Below, one piece after another: positions 1-14,954 of a stretch of 64,000 bases of DNA. The notes below the pieces were generated by a model. It did not search any database and was not told where the DNA came from. It saw only the letters and a list, made by a program, of their open reading frames with translations. This stretch comes from Motacilla alba alba (lineage: Eukaryota > Chordata > Aves > Passeriformes > Motacillidae). A program made the translations under genes and the position numbers. Numbering within the stretch: the stretch's first letter is position 1; the number at the start of each line of letters is the position of its first letter. The stretch lies in the NCBI RefSeq assembly GCF_015832195.1, contig NC_052021.1, positions 1,178,001 through 1,242,000 of the forward strand, given 5' to 3'.

Positions 1-3000
1 ACAAACATTTTCTACTAATTCAGGTCAGATCCTAAGAAATACTACATATACTTTTTGTTTCAAGAAGCTAAAAATATGCCAGTTGCGATTTTTATATTGA
101 AAATTAAAGGTAATAGCAAATTTGCAGTCATTTTCAAAATGGTACTCTTGTAACATTAGAAAGGTTCTGTAAGTGAACAGCTATTGGCAAACTTGTTAAC
201 CACAGATACAAGAGAATTCTGCCTTTTAAATAGAAGTCTGTATTTCTGTGTTTGACAACTACACTGTCCTCACATGGAATTCTGCTATTTGGCCACTCAA
301 GCTCAAAAAAAGGAATCAAAATTAATTATTCCCATAACAATACAGATACAGAATAACCTGTGCTGGAATTCCAAAAAGGAACAGACAGCTTAACTGATGG
401 AAAGGGTGTATGTTTGAATATAACTAGTGTCAGACAAAAAGTCAAGCAAATGATCTATTATGCTGATAAGCTTATAGAATAATTACATGCCACTATTCCT
501 CTCTCGTAAGTGAAGATACTTACGAGTAAGTGGAGCCCCAGTCAGACGGGCAGCAAGGAGAGCTCCGCAGCAGCACCGAGACCCTCAGCAGGACAAATCC
601 ACCCCTAGAAACCAACCGAACTGCTCCGCTCCCCGCACAGCCGCCGTGTTCCCCCTGCCTGTGAAGCGAGTGCCCAACGCCCCTTTCCTCCTCCCTGGAA
701 GATTTCAGTGGAATACTAGAGCCATTGGCCAGCTCTTTTATCTCTCACTGCTAGTTCTATCTACCAGCAGACCCATAGTTTGTAAAGACAAGTCCCTCAT
801 TCCTTTCACCCTCAAACAGCTTCAAAATCACAGGACAAAAAGCCAGCCTGGGAACAGTTACTCGTCCAGTGCCTCATTAAGGCTAAAGGACTTTTGACTT
901 GTCACAAAACATCCAGGCCGTGGATGCTGTGAACAAAGGTTTGTGTGCAGCCTCTCCTCCCCCAGCACAGCACAGAGGCCCCTGTGACCTGTCCACAATA
1001 GTAAGACTTAAGCAGAAGTGCCCAACTGGAAAAGCTTCCTTATCCCACAGTGTGTAACTGTGCATGAGGGAAGCAGTAAGCCCGAGGGGCCCTGTGCCCA
1101 GGCCTGAGGGACCCGCTGGGCACACACACTGACAGATGAGTCCCTGGTGTCCTCTGCAAGCCATCCCACATTACAGGGCACACTGACTCCCAGAGTGGAG
1201 CATGGCTCCTACACTTCAGCTTCTTGGTGAGTGTAATACGGGATCCTTTCACCCTCACAGAGGTGAGGGAGACCTTGCAAAATAATACTTCCTAGCAGAA
1301 GGGCAAGAGAGTATTTTAATTTATCCATGTCCCTCACCTACCATTGACCACCACAGTCCTTTAGGGCAGTGTAGTTCAACTCCAGGGATGAGATCCTCTC
1401 CAGTCTCAATCCTCTTTCCCTATTTCTTCAGAACGTTTTCTGTTGCCTCCATTTCCCCCGCCTGCATGTTCCTTGAACCTGGCTTTCTCACACTTCCCTC
1501 TCCTTATGTCTGCCTTCAGCCAGCGCTGCATCCTGAGTTTCCCTGTGCCATCCCACGCTCTGATATTTACCCTGGGAGTTACACGCCCCCAGCTCTAATC
1601 TGATCCTCATGGAACAGCAGGTTCATTTAATCACTGGCTCAAAAATTGCAGACACATTTTATTAGACCTATCTCTCCTAACGATACAGTGATAGCACACC
1701 ACAGTACCATTTAGAGCAAGCTACTACTGCTAACCCAGCTGACTCCAGGCTCCTTTATAGGGGAATAAAGGCAAGGGAACGACACACGGTGTCACTTCAT
1801 AAACCCAAAAAGAACACAGCGTGGCACTTGCAAACTACAGGTCCCCACAGGGACGTGTGATTCACACATAAAGGCACTCCCAGACCGAGAGCTCTGTATG
1901 TGAGCAGAAAAAGGCCGTATTCTGGTCTAGTCTGAATTCCAAAGTTTGTGCACTAGGAACATAATGCCCTGTGTCTAGAAAAGCTCAGACTGCATTCCTG
2001 AATGTACTTCTCACGGGAGTAACAGAAACCTTTCAATTTTTTTTCTTTTTTCTTCTCTGTAACATCATCATTAAATGGATTTTAAAGAGTAAGCATGGAA
2101 CACTTAGGAAGGCTAAGGTGAACCATATGACAGAACAGGGAAAGGCTTTTGATTGATTTGCATGGAATCCCACTAGCACCTGGTTTCTTACACTCTGGGA
2201 AGTTTACATCACTTCCCTGCCCCCTCACTCCCGTTCTACTGATGCCTGATCATTCTCTCACCCTTCCCCCCTTTTCAAATGTACTTAGCACACAGATGTA
2301 CCTGGCTATTACAGGTGCCTTCTCATAATCCTAAAAAATTCATGATTTGCTGATTCCTCTTTTCTCTGTGCAGAGTTTCAATTACAAACCAGCTCTGTGG
2401 AGGAACAGGCTTTCACAGTGAATGCCGCCTTTTCTTTCACAATTTACTATTTTGGCTGCAGTTCATACTAAGCTTTCCACAGGGAAGTTGTATCTAAATG
2501 CACAGAACTCAGCCAGAATGAATGGAAAAAGAAAACACACTATAATTTAACCACGTAAGAAAACCCAAAACAAAACATGAAATGAAACTGAAGCAAATTA
2601 GTGCAAAATCAGATAGCAGTGAAATCAATCTAGAAGAATACCCAGATAAAAAAATCTACTGAAAATTTAGCACCAAGAGAAAAATCTGGACTACCACTAC
2701 CTTAGCATAGGGCATAATTTCCAGACAACTTTGAATTTCTCTGTTGTGTAGACAAAGAAAACTATGTGTTCATCACAGGCTCTGCCCAACACATCTCTTT
2801 TCATCTGGATGTTAAAACATATCTAGTGACACATTGGTCATGTATTTTCTGATCTATGCCATTTTCCCCTCAGAAAAAGCCCAGGGAAAAATTAAGAGTG
2901 GTCATGGAGTCATAAAACTCAAGACTTACAAGCATCTCAGGTTCTGTGGTATCTCAGTTTATGTTCAGGGCTGAAACCCCAAAACACAGACTTGAACTTT

Positions 3001-5589
3001 GTGTTCAAGACTACACCAATAAATAAAATATTTTTCTTAAGAGGTTTTTCTTTGCAGAATAGGCTAAAATACTTTTCTCTCAGGCAGATGGAATAATGTT
3101 GTTCCTGAGCACTAATGTTCAGTCAGAATGAAGTCACCGGGACTTCAGTCACTTGTCACTTGCACCTTCTGGCTCCTGCTCCTGCCTGGGAACTGCTGCT
3201 CCAGGACTGGACAGGAGGCAGGGCGGCCTGGCAGTGATACAGAGGTGAGCCTACAGCAACTGTCCTGCAGAGAGCACAAGCTAAAATCACGCCAGGCAGC
3301 AGCAAACTCCTGGGTTTGGGCACTCAGGAGTTATGGGATTAGTTCTAATGGAAGCTCTCCACAGCTTACCCATAAGAGATGCCAACTACCTGGGCCTCGA
3401 GGTCTCGTTTCCCAGTTCCTTGAGTTGAATGGTTACCCCGTGGGGGTGCACTGATAGACAAGGTGCAGCTGATACAAGGCAAAGGCATCCTCTTATGTAA
3501 AATACAGCTTTAACCTAATTCTCCATGTTTCATAGTTTATATGGCCAGATTGGCCGAAAATTTTATAAGAAATGTTTCATACTGGGATTTGTTTCATACT
3601 GGGAGCTTTATTTCCACAATTGGAGAAGAACTTATTCTGCTGTATAAAGATACAGAAATGTAATCTTAAAAAACTCTGGCACTTTTCCTGCTTGTGTAAT
3701 TCAAAAAGGATCTCGGTAAAGAAAATTCAATTTGGCAATCCATTAACATAGATTTGATGCTCTCTCTGTTAATATCTTGATGTCTCACCCCTTTCAGAAA
3801 AATGAAAATAACTCTTAGTAAAGAGTGGCTGTTCCCTCTTATTAGTCCAGTATATTGGCAATTATTAAACCCTAGGAAAGCTGCTGAAGCTCTGCTGACT
3901 CATGGTGGCCAAGAACTTATTTGTTAACTCCATAACCAAGGTGGAGGAGGGAGGGAAACAAAAAAGGAAAACCCAGAGAACAGGCAAAGTTTGGGAAGAA
4001 GGCTGAGTGCCAGCTGTACACTAAGTTGCACCAATTCTTCAGGAGAAAGGATCTGGATGTTGTTGGAAATTTTACATGCTGTGTTTGAACCAGGTGAGGA
4101 GACAAACCTAATTTCAGCCCATTTAAGTTCAGGAACCTAAAAGAGTCATTTCAATAAAGAGTTTACCTCTCACAGACATCTACTGTCAACAGAGGAAGAG
4201 CAGCAGTTCCAAAAGACAAATTGACTTACCGAAGGTCTGAACCATCTTCTTCCTGATCCATCAAGAACAGAGACACCCCAGGGCAGTGATGGAAAGCCTA
4301 TACCAGGACACCAGACTGGCACTTGACACTGCTGTCAGCAGAAGAGCTCAGTTCCCACTGCACTCTGCAGTTTGTCACTGCTCCTCCACCCTACAGACCA
4401 GACTGCAGAGCCCCAAACAAGCTGCAGCAGAGCACGGGAGATGGTGAGCTGACAGGGATTAATGGAGCAATTAACCCTTTCCTTCTCTACCAATCTACCC
4501 CAAAGAGAAGAATTCTCACAGAATGTGCCATGACGCAGGAATACATTTCTGACATGAAAGATGTTAGTGGGTGTTAGCCAGGAATGACTGCACTCCTCAT
4601 TTGGGAGCTCTGCTTTGGTGCATTAATACTTGTGGGATTACTGTAGACCTGAGGTCATTCACAGCCTAAATACTAGCAAAGGTGGCATTTTAATGCCTGG
4701 AAAATTTTAGGTTTCACCTCATTTTAAGTTATTCTATTCTCACAGCAGTGAATAATTATGGAAAAGCCAGAGCACATTATTCCAAGGGTAAGCATTCTCT
4801 CCCAGAAAGGCAAAGCGGTCCTCAGCAGTGTCTGGGTGCATTTGAGGACTGCGCTCTGCACTCCTCTTCCAAGGAGCAGTACAATTCTTTCCAGCCCCCT
4901 GCCCATTCTTGCACGAAAAAGAGACAGGATTTTCCTCTTGCCCACCATCATCTGTGATCACATATTTCGCAGTGAAGGAAGGCTGCCAGCATGTTGGATT
5001 TGCTGTAACACCATCTTACCCTTGCTCTGCCCAGATCAGAGCATGTGTTCTTTCCCCACAGCACGCAGGGAGGAAGGGAAAACTAAGGAAAGACAAGGTG
5101 GCTCTCTTGGTGGTATTTGACGACTGTAGAGCATCACACATATAAAAAGCTCAGCATTACTGTACCTTGACATAAAATCCTGTCCATGTCCTGAACAACA
5201 GTAAAAACAATTCACCTCGTTAAGGTACCACACCAAGCTGCATAGCCGCAGTGTTGTAAAGGCTCTGGAAGCCTGTGGTTGAAGTGTTAGTATTGTGGAA
5301 CAAAGTGACAGCAATTTGGGAAATAAATGAGCACGGTACTCTCTTCTAACCTCCTGGCACTGAGCCTTTTAACAGAGAAGAAAAAAAGCAAAAATTGAAA
5401 ATGTCAGCCCCAAAAACATTTTTCACGTTGTAAAAAATAGAGTCCACTCTAAAGCACTTGATAAGAGACACACTGAGGGGTCTGATAGTTCACTGAAAAA
5501 TAGTGAGTGGGTACAAAAAGGTTATGTGAACACATCTAATGCAATAAGAAAAAAAAAATTCTTCCAACCAAAAATTTGTATCTAGGTCC
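1..5589. other. Upstream noncoding DNA, no gene recognised
   Basis: All open frames here are short (up to 120 codons), overlap on both strands and resemble no family I know. A somewhat GC-richer patch lies at 533-720 and another at 1060-1170. A partial direct repeat (TTTCATACTGGGA, twice) lies near 3579-3602. By synteny this should be CTNNA3 intron on the minus strand and LRRTM3 5' flank on the plus strand. Confidence 0.6.
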
Positions 5590-6060
5590 TACAAACGTCA
5601 CGTCAGCCCTTAAGACGAAAGTCTCAGCGGCTGCCGCTGAGCTCTTAAGCTCAGGGATGCAGGGCAGCACTGACGGGCACGCAGAGAGGGTCGGGGCAGT
5701 CCGGCGCCCCTCGGCAGCGCACACGGAGCTGCCCACTGCGCAGCGAGCGGCGCCCGCTCTCCCGGGAGAGCTCGCTCATTTGCAAGCGAAGGCAGGCACT
5801 GCACATGCCCGCGGTGCCGCTGCCGCTGGGGGCAGCTTTACATAAGGCTGCGCCCGGCGCCAGCCCGCCCCAGTCGGCCGGAGCTCTCGGCATGCGAGCG
5901 CGGCAGCGCCGGAGCCGCGTCCCGGGCCGGGCTCCCCGCAGCTGGCGCGCCCGGCCGGCAGCGAGCCGCGGGCCCATGGAGGACGGGGGCGGCAGCGCCC
6001 GGAGCTGAGCGCCGCGGGCAGCGCCGAGCAACACGCTCGCCCATGAAACAACGGTTTAAA
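5590..6060 (+). promoter_or_regulatory. LRRTM3: CpG-rich promoter region of LRRTM3
   Basis: A sharp GC- and CpG-rich block in AT-rich surroundings ends about 300 bases before the LRRTM3 start codon, so it is the obvious promoter. Two adjacent CGTCA half-CRE motifs lie at 5596-5605. Two perfect inverted repeats follow: 8-base arms at 5624-5640, and 7-base arms at 5637-5654 around CTTA. A TATA-like TACATAA sits at 5839-5845, which would place a start near 5870. An imperfect NRF1-like GCATGCGAGCGC lies near 5890. The transcription start is not seen directly. An ORF of 127 codons on the minus strand here is a by-product of high GC. Confidence 0.8.
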
Positions 6061-6360
6061 AGCCAGGTTCCTAACTAGAAAGATGCAAAACCGTAATATC
6101 CATGAAGATCCTATTACCTAGGAAGAATTTGACATTTTGCTGCGAATGCTGTGTTGGGATTGATTTATTCTTGGAGTGTTCTGCACGGCTGGCAAAGAAT
6201 AATGTTCCAAAATCGGTCCATCTCCCAAAGGGTCCAATTTTTCTTCCTGGGTGTCAGCGAGCCCTGACTCACTACAGTGCAGCTGACAGGGGCTGCCATG
6301 CTTGTGGCACACTAAGCAAAAAACAAAAGACCTAAGGACGACCTTTGAACAACACAAAGG
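5870..6360 (+). promoter_or_regulatory. LRRTM3: LRRTM3 5' untranslated leader with several upstream ORFs
   Basis: If transcription starts near 5870, the leader holds at least four upstream ATGs that terminate before the main start. One reading frame has ATGs at 5891 and 5976 and stops at 6008. ATG 6043 stops at 6078, ATG 6083 at 6121, and ATG 6102 opens 77 codons ending at 6335. ATG 5976 has a G at +4. Such leaders usually lower main-frame translation or make it conditional. None of the small peptides resembles a known protein. The 5' limit is a guess from the TATA-like motif. Confidence 0.55.
6102..6335 (+). promoter_or_regulatory. Largest upstream ORF in the LRRTM3 leader, 77 codons
   Basis: This frame opens at ATG 6102 and closes 25 bases before the LRRTM3 ATG at 6361. 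It is the longest of the leader ORFs and contains several cysteines, but no domain is recognisable. It lies in the expected 5' untranslated exon, so ribosomes would meet it before the main start. It is more likely a regulatory uORF or chance frame than a functional peptide. Confidence 0.35.
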
Positions 6361-8265
<1,905 letters not shown>

Positions 8266-8650
8266 ACCATTGTGATAAAAGAGCTTTTTAAAGCTGGGAA
8301 ATAGTGGTGCTTTATTGAACTCTAGGGACTATAAAGGGAACGTTTTTCTCACTTTTCTGGCACAGCTCTTCCATGTCCCTTTTTTGTACATTCATAATAC
8401 TGGTCATTTTACTCTCATACATAATCAACTCATTGAAATTTAAATACCGCAATCAATGTGAAGCCTGAGCTCTGGTTTAATACAATACCTATTGTACAAA
8501 CCCTCTACTGATCTCATTAAAGTCTCTCTTGTTTTTAAATAGAAAATTTCTTTCAAAAGTAATGCACTGCACCTGCACCAACTGTGCCTCTGTTTAGGGA
8601 GAAAAATGACAACAATGAAAATAAAATCAAACTCAGGGTATCCCCCTCTG
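8266..8650 (+). other. LRRTM3: Probable 3' untranslated region of the short LRRTM3 transcript, with poly(A) signals
   Basis: AT-rich sequence follows the stop codon. Possible polyadenylation hexamers are ATTAAA at 8516-8521 and AATAAA at 8620-8625. Another AATAAA at 9294-9299 would give a longer 3' end. Use of these sites would compete with splicing from the donor at 8260 and so would set the isoform ratio. The true cleavage site cannot be told from sequence alone. Confidence 0.5.
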
Positions 8651-11600
8651 CCTCCCCAAATCGAATCCTTGCTCTAAAACTCACTTTTTGAGCCCAGAAC
8701 AAAGTAAAGATCCAGGTACTGTAGTATCATATGAATTCTAAGTTGTCTGAGGATAGAGATGGTGCAGGAACAGCTCTGAAAAAATGCCTGATTGCTGCCC
8801 AACACAAGAGAGACTAAAAACCACCCTTAAGTATCACACCAGAGGCAAAGCAGAGGGAAACCTAGACTTAATAAAAAATTAAAAATGAAAAGGTAGAGTG
8901 GTATTACTGTACTGCATTATACCACAGTGTTTCTAGGGCCAATAGCTAGCAATTGAAACCTGTTTATGTGACTTCATACAAAAGGTGCCAGTGTTTATCC
9001 CTACATCCAGTTGCCTTTCAGAAAATAGTCAAAAGGCATTCATTAGATGAGGAGCAGAAATTCCTTATTGATGCAATTAGAGGAACTCCAATGTGCAGCA
9101 GCAAAAGCAAGACCACTTCCTGCACACATTTGTTTCAGCTCTCATTAGGAATTCTCTTTTCAGGACTGTCAAAGGCATTTATGTAGCTGAGGAAACCATT
9201 AAAATCCATCATTTTCTTCTGCTTCTGTTTATTGGCTGGGCTAGGCTTGCTAAGGTTGTGTGTTATGTTTTGCACAGCGTCCCTCTAATAACTAAATAAA
9301 GCTTCATCACTTAAAATGCCAAACACTGTGCATTTTAGACATACTACAGCTGCAGAGAGCTTTCAGAGAAAACTGGTTACTCACTGATGTGAGAGGCATA
9401 CACCCAAAAATCCTTTTACACAAATCAGTGAAGAATCATTTTCCTCTCTTACCAAAACCCTAATGACATTACAGAATTGAGATACTCAGCTTTAATGTCT
9501 ACTCACACACCAGTGGTTGTGGGCAAAATACAGATACCCAGCTATTCCTTGCCTTCCTTCTCCCAAAATCATGTATTTTGTTGGCTGCAGAACAATATGA
9601 TCTCCCCCATATTTGCAAATAAATCATATCTCTTATTTTGATTATCAGGAAGGGAGGGTATGAAATAATATAGCAGCACCTTTATAGAAGTCAGTAATTT
9701 AATTATCTCCATTTTGCAACTTGATCTGGCCTTGTAAACTACACATCTTCAATCACTTGGGAAGGAATATTTCTACAAGGCAGTTTCACTGCAGCAGATT
9801 AGAAAAAACAAAACCTTAACAGAAGGTTCTCCTGAATTGTTACTGAACAAACCCAATCACAGTCAATCACCTTGAAACATGCTCAATGCAATGAAAACAA
9901 AGCTAGAAACATCTCTTGAAAGAACTAATATAGTTGAAAGGGTTTGGGCTGGGTTTTTTTCACGGAATTAAACCATTCTCCTTTTCAAGGGCTGTAGTGA
10001 GGAAATAGCTGAGGGTGGAAGCTGGAGCTGTACTGAGCCCTGCAAGAGAGACCCCATTTTCCTGAGTGCCAGGACCCCACACCATTAACAGTGCAAGTGC
10101 TCGAGACACTTCAGCAGCACAGCAGAGCTGCACCTCAGTTGTACCTTGGAAGCTGCTATTAAAAACTCAATACACATTTAATTATCTGAGCTACTACGGG
10201 ATTCAGTTTCCTACCAGCACGTCTTGGTTATCTCTGTACTGAAGCATTAGAGTTTGCTATAAACTTCATGTTAAGAACCATCCCTGTACTTCAGAGGCTT
10301 TCATCTCTGCAGTGGTGACTAACATTAGGCACAGGCAAAACACAAGAGATTTGCCCCAAAGCATATGCATGTTCATATATACATACATACAGACATACAC
10401 ACACACGTGTCTGTTATATGTGTGTGTGTGTGTGTACAAATATAAATACACATAAAAATAAAATTAAGATTCTGTATTTCATTTTAGGACTGCTAACTGC
10501 AATCAGAAAATAACTTCATACTATTACTTAAGAATTTTATTATTCAAAAACATTCAATACATCTTCTAAAATTGTGAGAGTTGTCTATAATTGAGTTGGG
10601 CTTATTATGCTTTGTGTTTCTTTAATGCCTTGTTCTAAACATTACTCAGAAAGAACCAATCCACAACCTCCTTCAGAAAGTGATACCTGTAAAACCATCA
10701 CTAGCTCCCTTTGAATAATCAATTATAGGCATGAAAAAGAAAATTAGACCAGTCTGCCATTAATCATGGATGGGTAACAAAAATGCAGTAGAAGTCCAGC
10801 ACCTGCATTCATGCACAGACATGCTCAGATCAGCCAATTCACTCCCAGCCTCAGAACTCCAGCTGCAGGTATCTCCAAACACATGTGGGTCAGTGTGTGA
10901 TTGCTGCCATTGTCATTGACAGTGCAGCCACTGGCTGACCACACACAAAACACACCCAGTGTAACTCTCTCAACCTTGTGCACAGCCCAAGTCCTGTGAG
11001 CCAAGGTTTTACATCCCACTCTAGTGCCTATGGCTCAGAAAACATTTTGAACCAGCTCCACAGCCCCTTAAAACACATTATGAACTCCATGTTTTCATGT
11101 GGGCAAAACCCACATGAACTCAGCTAAACTGAGCCTCACCACTGTCAAATGAAACACTCCAGAAATGACTTGGTTTGGGTGGCAAGGCCACCAGAGACAC
11201 AAATTCTAATAATCTTGTGGGAATGACTTGGTCTTAGCTGAGCAACTTTTAGTGCCCGTGAAAGGCTGCCCCTCTCCTGAATACAAATGAGGTGCTGAAG
11301 CCTCAAAGGTTCCAGCAAAGAAATTTCTCCTTTGCTCCTCTCCAGTATCTAAAATCTTGACCCCACTTTGTCTTGGCTTTTGGACAGTTTGGTGCCAGTC
11401 TCTCAGAAAATTCTTAAAACCTCACTGGGGTGATGCCAAGCAATCCTCAGAGGATGTCAAAGAGCCACAGCAGCTATCATGGCTCTCACAAACCTGTCAG
11501 CCTTCACACAAGCCTTTTAGGCACTAAGATGAGGAAGGAGATGTCACCAAATGCCTCCAATGACTTGGCTCCTCTTTAAGGGAGCTGATACCACCTACAT

Positions 11601-14600
11601 ATTCGAATTTTAGGAGAGCAGCAATGAGTCTTGAAGATGTTTGTAATTTTTTTTCCTGTACATTTTTGGGATTTGTAGTCATTTACTATTCCTTTTCCTG
11701 GGACACGTGTGGTGTTCTGGGGCTACCGCTGAAGACCAGGGCTTTTCAAGCTGCAGACGGAGTGCAGGATTCTTCCATGCCCAGTGTCATTTTCACTGGG
11801 TTGGCATCTACGTGTATTTAGACAATGTTGAGACAAATGTTAGATGGAATCACCAGACTGCTTCATTTTATTGTAGCACCCCAAAAATGTTAAAGGCAGT
11901 CAGGACTTTCTCTGTGAGACACAGAGAGACCATGGCAAACAGACATGAGAGATTTGAGGTAGTTTGCTGGATCACACAGAGGCTGAGTACTGGGAGCGCA
12001 ACCCAGCGCCTTGCACCCAGATCTCCCCCTTGCCAGGGGACTGCTTGGCTTCTCTGAGACCCAGCTCGTGGAATATTCAAGTGCCATTACAGAATAACAC
12101 ACCACACAGAATGCACATCTTTGGGAAAATAAAATAACTACTGTACTAAGCAAATTTGAGGAGACTGGTAATGCTCATTCACTATGTTGAGATCACCTCC
12201 AGCAACTGCAGAGTAAGAGAATAATAATGAGAACAAGTGGCTTGAGTATAATGACTGCAAGCTTCTCTGCTGGCTGGTTTTCATGACTCACTATCTGCAC
12301 CTCCAGAGCCATCACAGCTGAAGGTTTGGCAAAGCTCTCTTTTCTTATTACTATAAAATGGTGAACCTTCCTATAAAATTCAATTGCAAAATGAACATAA
12401 ATGTATAATATGTCTGCAAATACAATTAGAAATCTTCAGTTTGCTGCAAGCAAATGGTCTTTGCTGTCAGCCTGCAATGCTAGATAAATATTCCATGGAT
12501 GAATTTCTGTGGAACAATAGTGACATCCAGTGGGTAGGGAGTTTAATCACAGGTATCTCCTGCATAAATCAATTCCCACAGAGATGTGTTTGGCTCTTCC
12601 CTTTGCATCCTTCTCTGTCACACAGGAGAAGCATCAAACCCTTGCAGCACAGTGAGTACTCAAGTGGATCTGTGTACAGCAGCCACAACCTGCATGTAGT
12701 GAATACATGGAGAAAACAAAAGAATAGATGAAAGAGGAAATGGTCTATCCAGTGTGGAAGTCACTACTGCCAGAAAAAGGCAAGGAGTATACAAGGAGCT
12801 CAAACAAGTTTGTGGCCACTGGTTTAAAACTTATTATTTAGAAAACACCACTTTAATAGACTAGAAAATAAACTGAGGCCACAAACAACTCATTCAGTCT
12901 CCTAACAACAGAAGACTAAAACAAAATTATTTTTTTATAATAATAAGAGAAAGATACTATTAGACATAAAAAGAAGGGCAATTCAATACCTGGGAACAAG
13001 CCAAAGTAAGAACTTCCTCTCAGAAACACACAATGTCCAAAGAGACAAGAAGCAGATTATGCAAGATCAAATTCACAAACAATAGCAAAGTCATACAGTG
13101 GGAAATATGACATGAATATGCAGCATATTTGTTTGGGCAAAACCTCTGGAACATCTTGCTGTAACTACACTAGATCTCAGTAACTGAGCCAATGTTCTTG
13201 CTATGATCCTAAACCACAGCGAGGGAGAGAAGACAATGAAGTCAGGATTACAGCTCTGTTGATAAGATTCAGACTTCACTGCCCCTAAAAAGGTGCAGAG
13301 GAACTCATTTCCCTCCACACTGGAGGAAATACAGTTGTAATTCTAACTTCTGATGGCTTCAGGTGCACTGGGAGGTCACCTATCAGTCCATGCTCCAGTG
13401 CTTTGCTTTTCATTCCTAGCAAGGCTTTTGAGAGTGGGTATCATCACAGTAGGACAAAACTTTTGATTGTGGTGTGATTCTCAGGGTTACAGCCCAACTC
13501 TTCCCTGGCATCATCACCAACAGAACACAGCAGGGCACACAAGCAGTGAAATGTGACAGAGCTCAACAGGAGGTCATAACAGAATAAAAAGGGTTTTATC
13601 CAAGACCCTCTGGGACAATTAGCTGTGAGCTGATGGCCAACATTTTACCTACCAGAGAACCTGCAAATCTCATTTGGAACGAGCACAAACATCATAAAAG
13701 CAAGAATGAAAAAAGATTTGCAAGTAGGCACTATCTTTTTATTCAACCAATCCATCACAGAAATCACATCTCCCTGCAAGTCTTGTCTTGCTCACGCTGT
13801 TACACCATAATGACCACAGCACTGGCATTGTAATGTAAGAATAAGCATTGTTAACTGAGAAAGGGCAAAAGGCTAGTTAATTCCTATTTATTAACTTCTT
13901 CCTAAAGAGCTTAATGACCTACTGATGTTGTTACAGGAAATATTAGCTATTCATGTGAAAACTCACAAGTTTAAGATTCTTCATCACTAAAATCAACTAA
14001 ACTCTTTACAAAACAAGATATTTCATTCTTTACTTACTATTTGTTAATGTTTCCCACAAACTCTTTTGCTTGCCAAAAAGCAACTGATTGACTGGAGGTG
14101 TAATCTTGACAAAAAGTCCTCCAAAAACCCCTCACATGTCCTCTTAACCACTAAAGCCATTCCCTTCCCGTGTTCATGACCAGCACACTGCCCACGCATC
14201 ACAGTTTGCACTGCTGCCTAAAGGCTGAATTTTCTAACACCAGCACTGACACCATCTATGGCTTCATAATTACACTTTAACCTTGCTAATTTTCCCAACA
14301 TTTTGTGACAGCCAAAGTCTACTAATATAATACAGGGACACATGACAAACAAAATATCTTAATTATTCACCTACCTACCCCCCAAACCAGGACAGAAATG
14401 CATTACAAGGTTCAGTGCTTCCCTACACCACTGAGAGGCAATCACCTGCTCAGTTCTGTGTGCAAATCTGTTTCCTCCCCAAATAACAAACCTAGCTAGG
14501 TCAGCCTCTCAGGACCCTAATTCCTTAATGCCAGAAGAAAGCAAACCTGACTGCAGTGACAGTGGCAGCAGCCTGCAGAAGCTGCCACCATGAACTCAGC

Positions 14601-14872
14601 CTTCATTAGTTATTCTCACTGAAATCCAGCAGTACCCCCGGTATTTGCCAAGGGTTATACTGGCACTCTATCCCTAGCATGGTGTACTGATAAGGAAACA
14701 CTGCATTTTCATGGGCACCTCTCTTCATGTCCATAATTATGCTGAGAGATGGAAAACAGAAAAAAAGCCAGGGAAAGGACTGCATGAGGCTTACAGCACT
14801 AGTAAAAAGTCAGGAAGGGTCACTCAGCTTTTCCAGAATGTAAAACACTGGAAGTAAACGATACAAAATGAT
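8651..14872. other. Noncoding DNA downstream of LRRTM3, no gene recognised
   Basis: AT-rich single-copy-looking sequence with only short chance ORFs. The block around 9580-9760 contains an octamer-like ATTTGCAAAT at 9611-9620 within TAAT-rich sequence, which could be a regulatory element, but nothing proves it. A CA/TG microsatellite occurs near 10374-10436 and is listed separately. Confidence 0.6.
10374..10440. repeat. TACA / CA / TG microsatellite with inverted symmetry
   Basis: ATACATACATAC leads into a CA run (TACACACACAC at 10396-10406), then a short spacer, then a TG run ending GTGTGTGTGTA near 10436. The CA and TG runs are reverse complements, so the segment can fold as a hairpin. Confidence 0.9.
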
Positions 14873-14876
14873 AGAG

Positions 14877-14953
<77 letters not shown>
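14873..14953 (+). repeat. GACA/GATA compound microsatellite
   Basis: About eight GACA units (14881-14910) are followed by about eleven GATA units (14911-14953). The switch is clean, with no mixed units. This is the same motif pair as Bkm-type repeats, but it is far too short to be called a satellite. Confidence 0.97.

Positions 14954-14954
<1 letters not shown>

Noticed and set aside
5651..6051. Minus-strand frames of 68-127 codons over the CpG promoter
   Set aside because: Overlapping GC-rich frames in several registers are typical of CpG islands; there is no coding signature.
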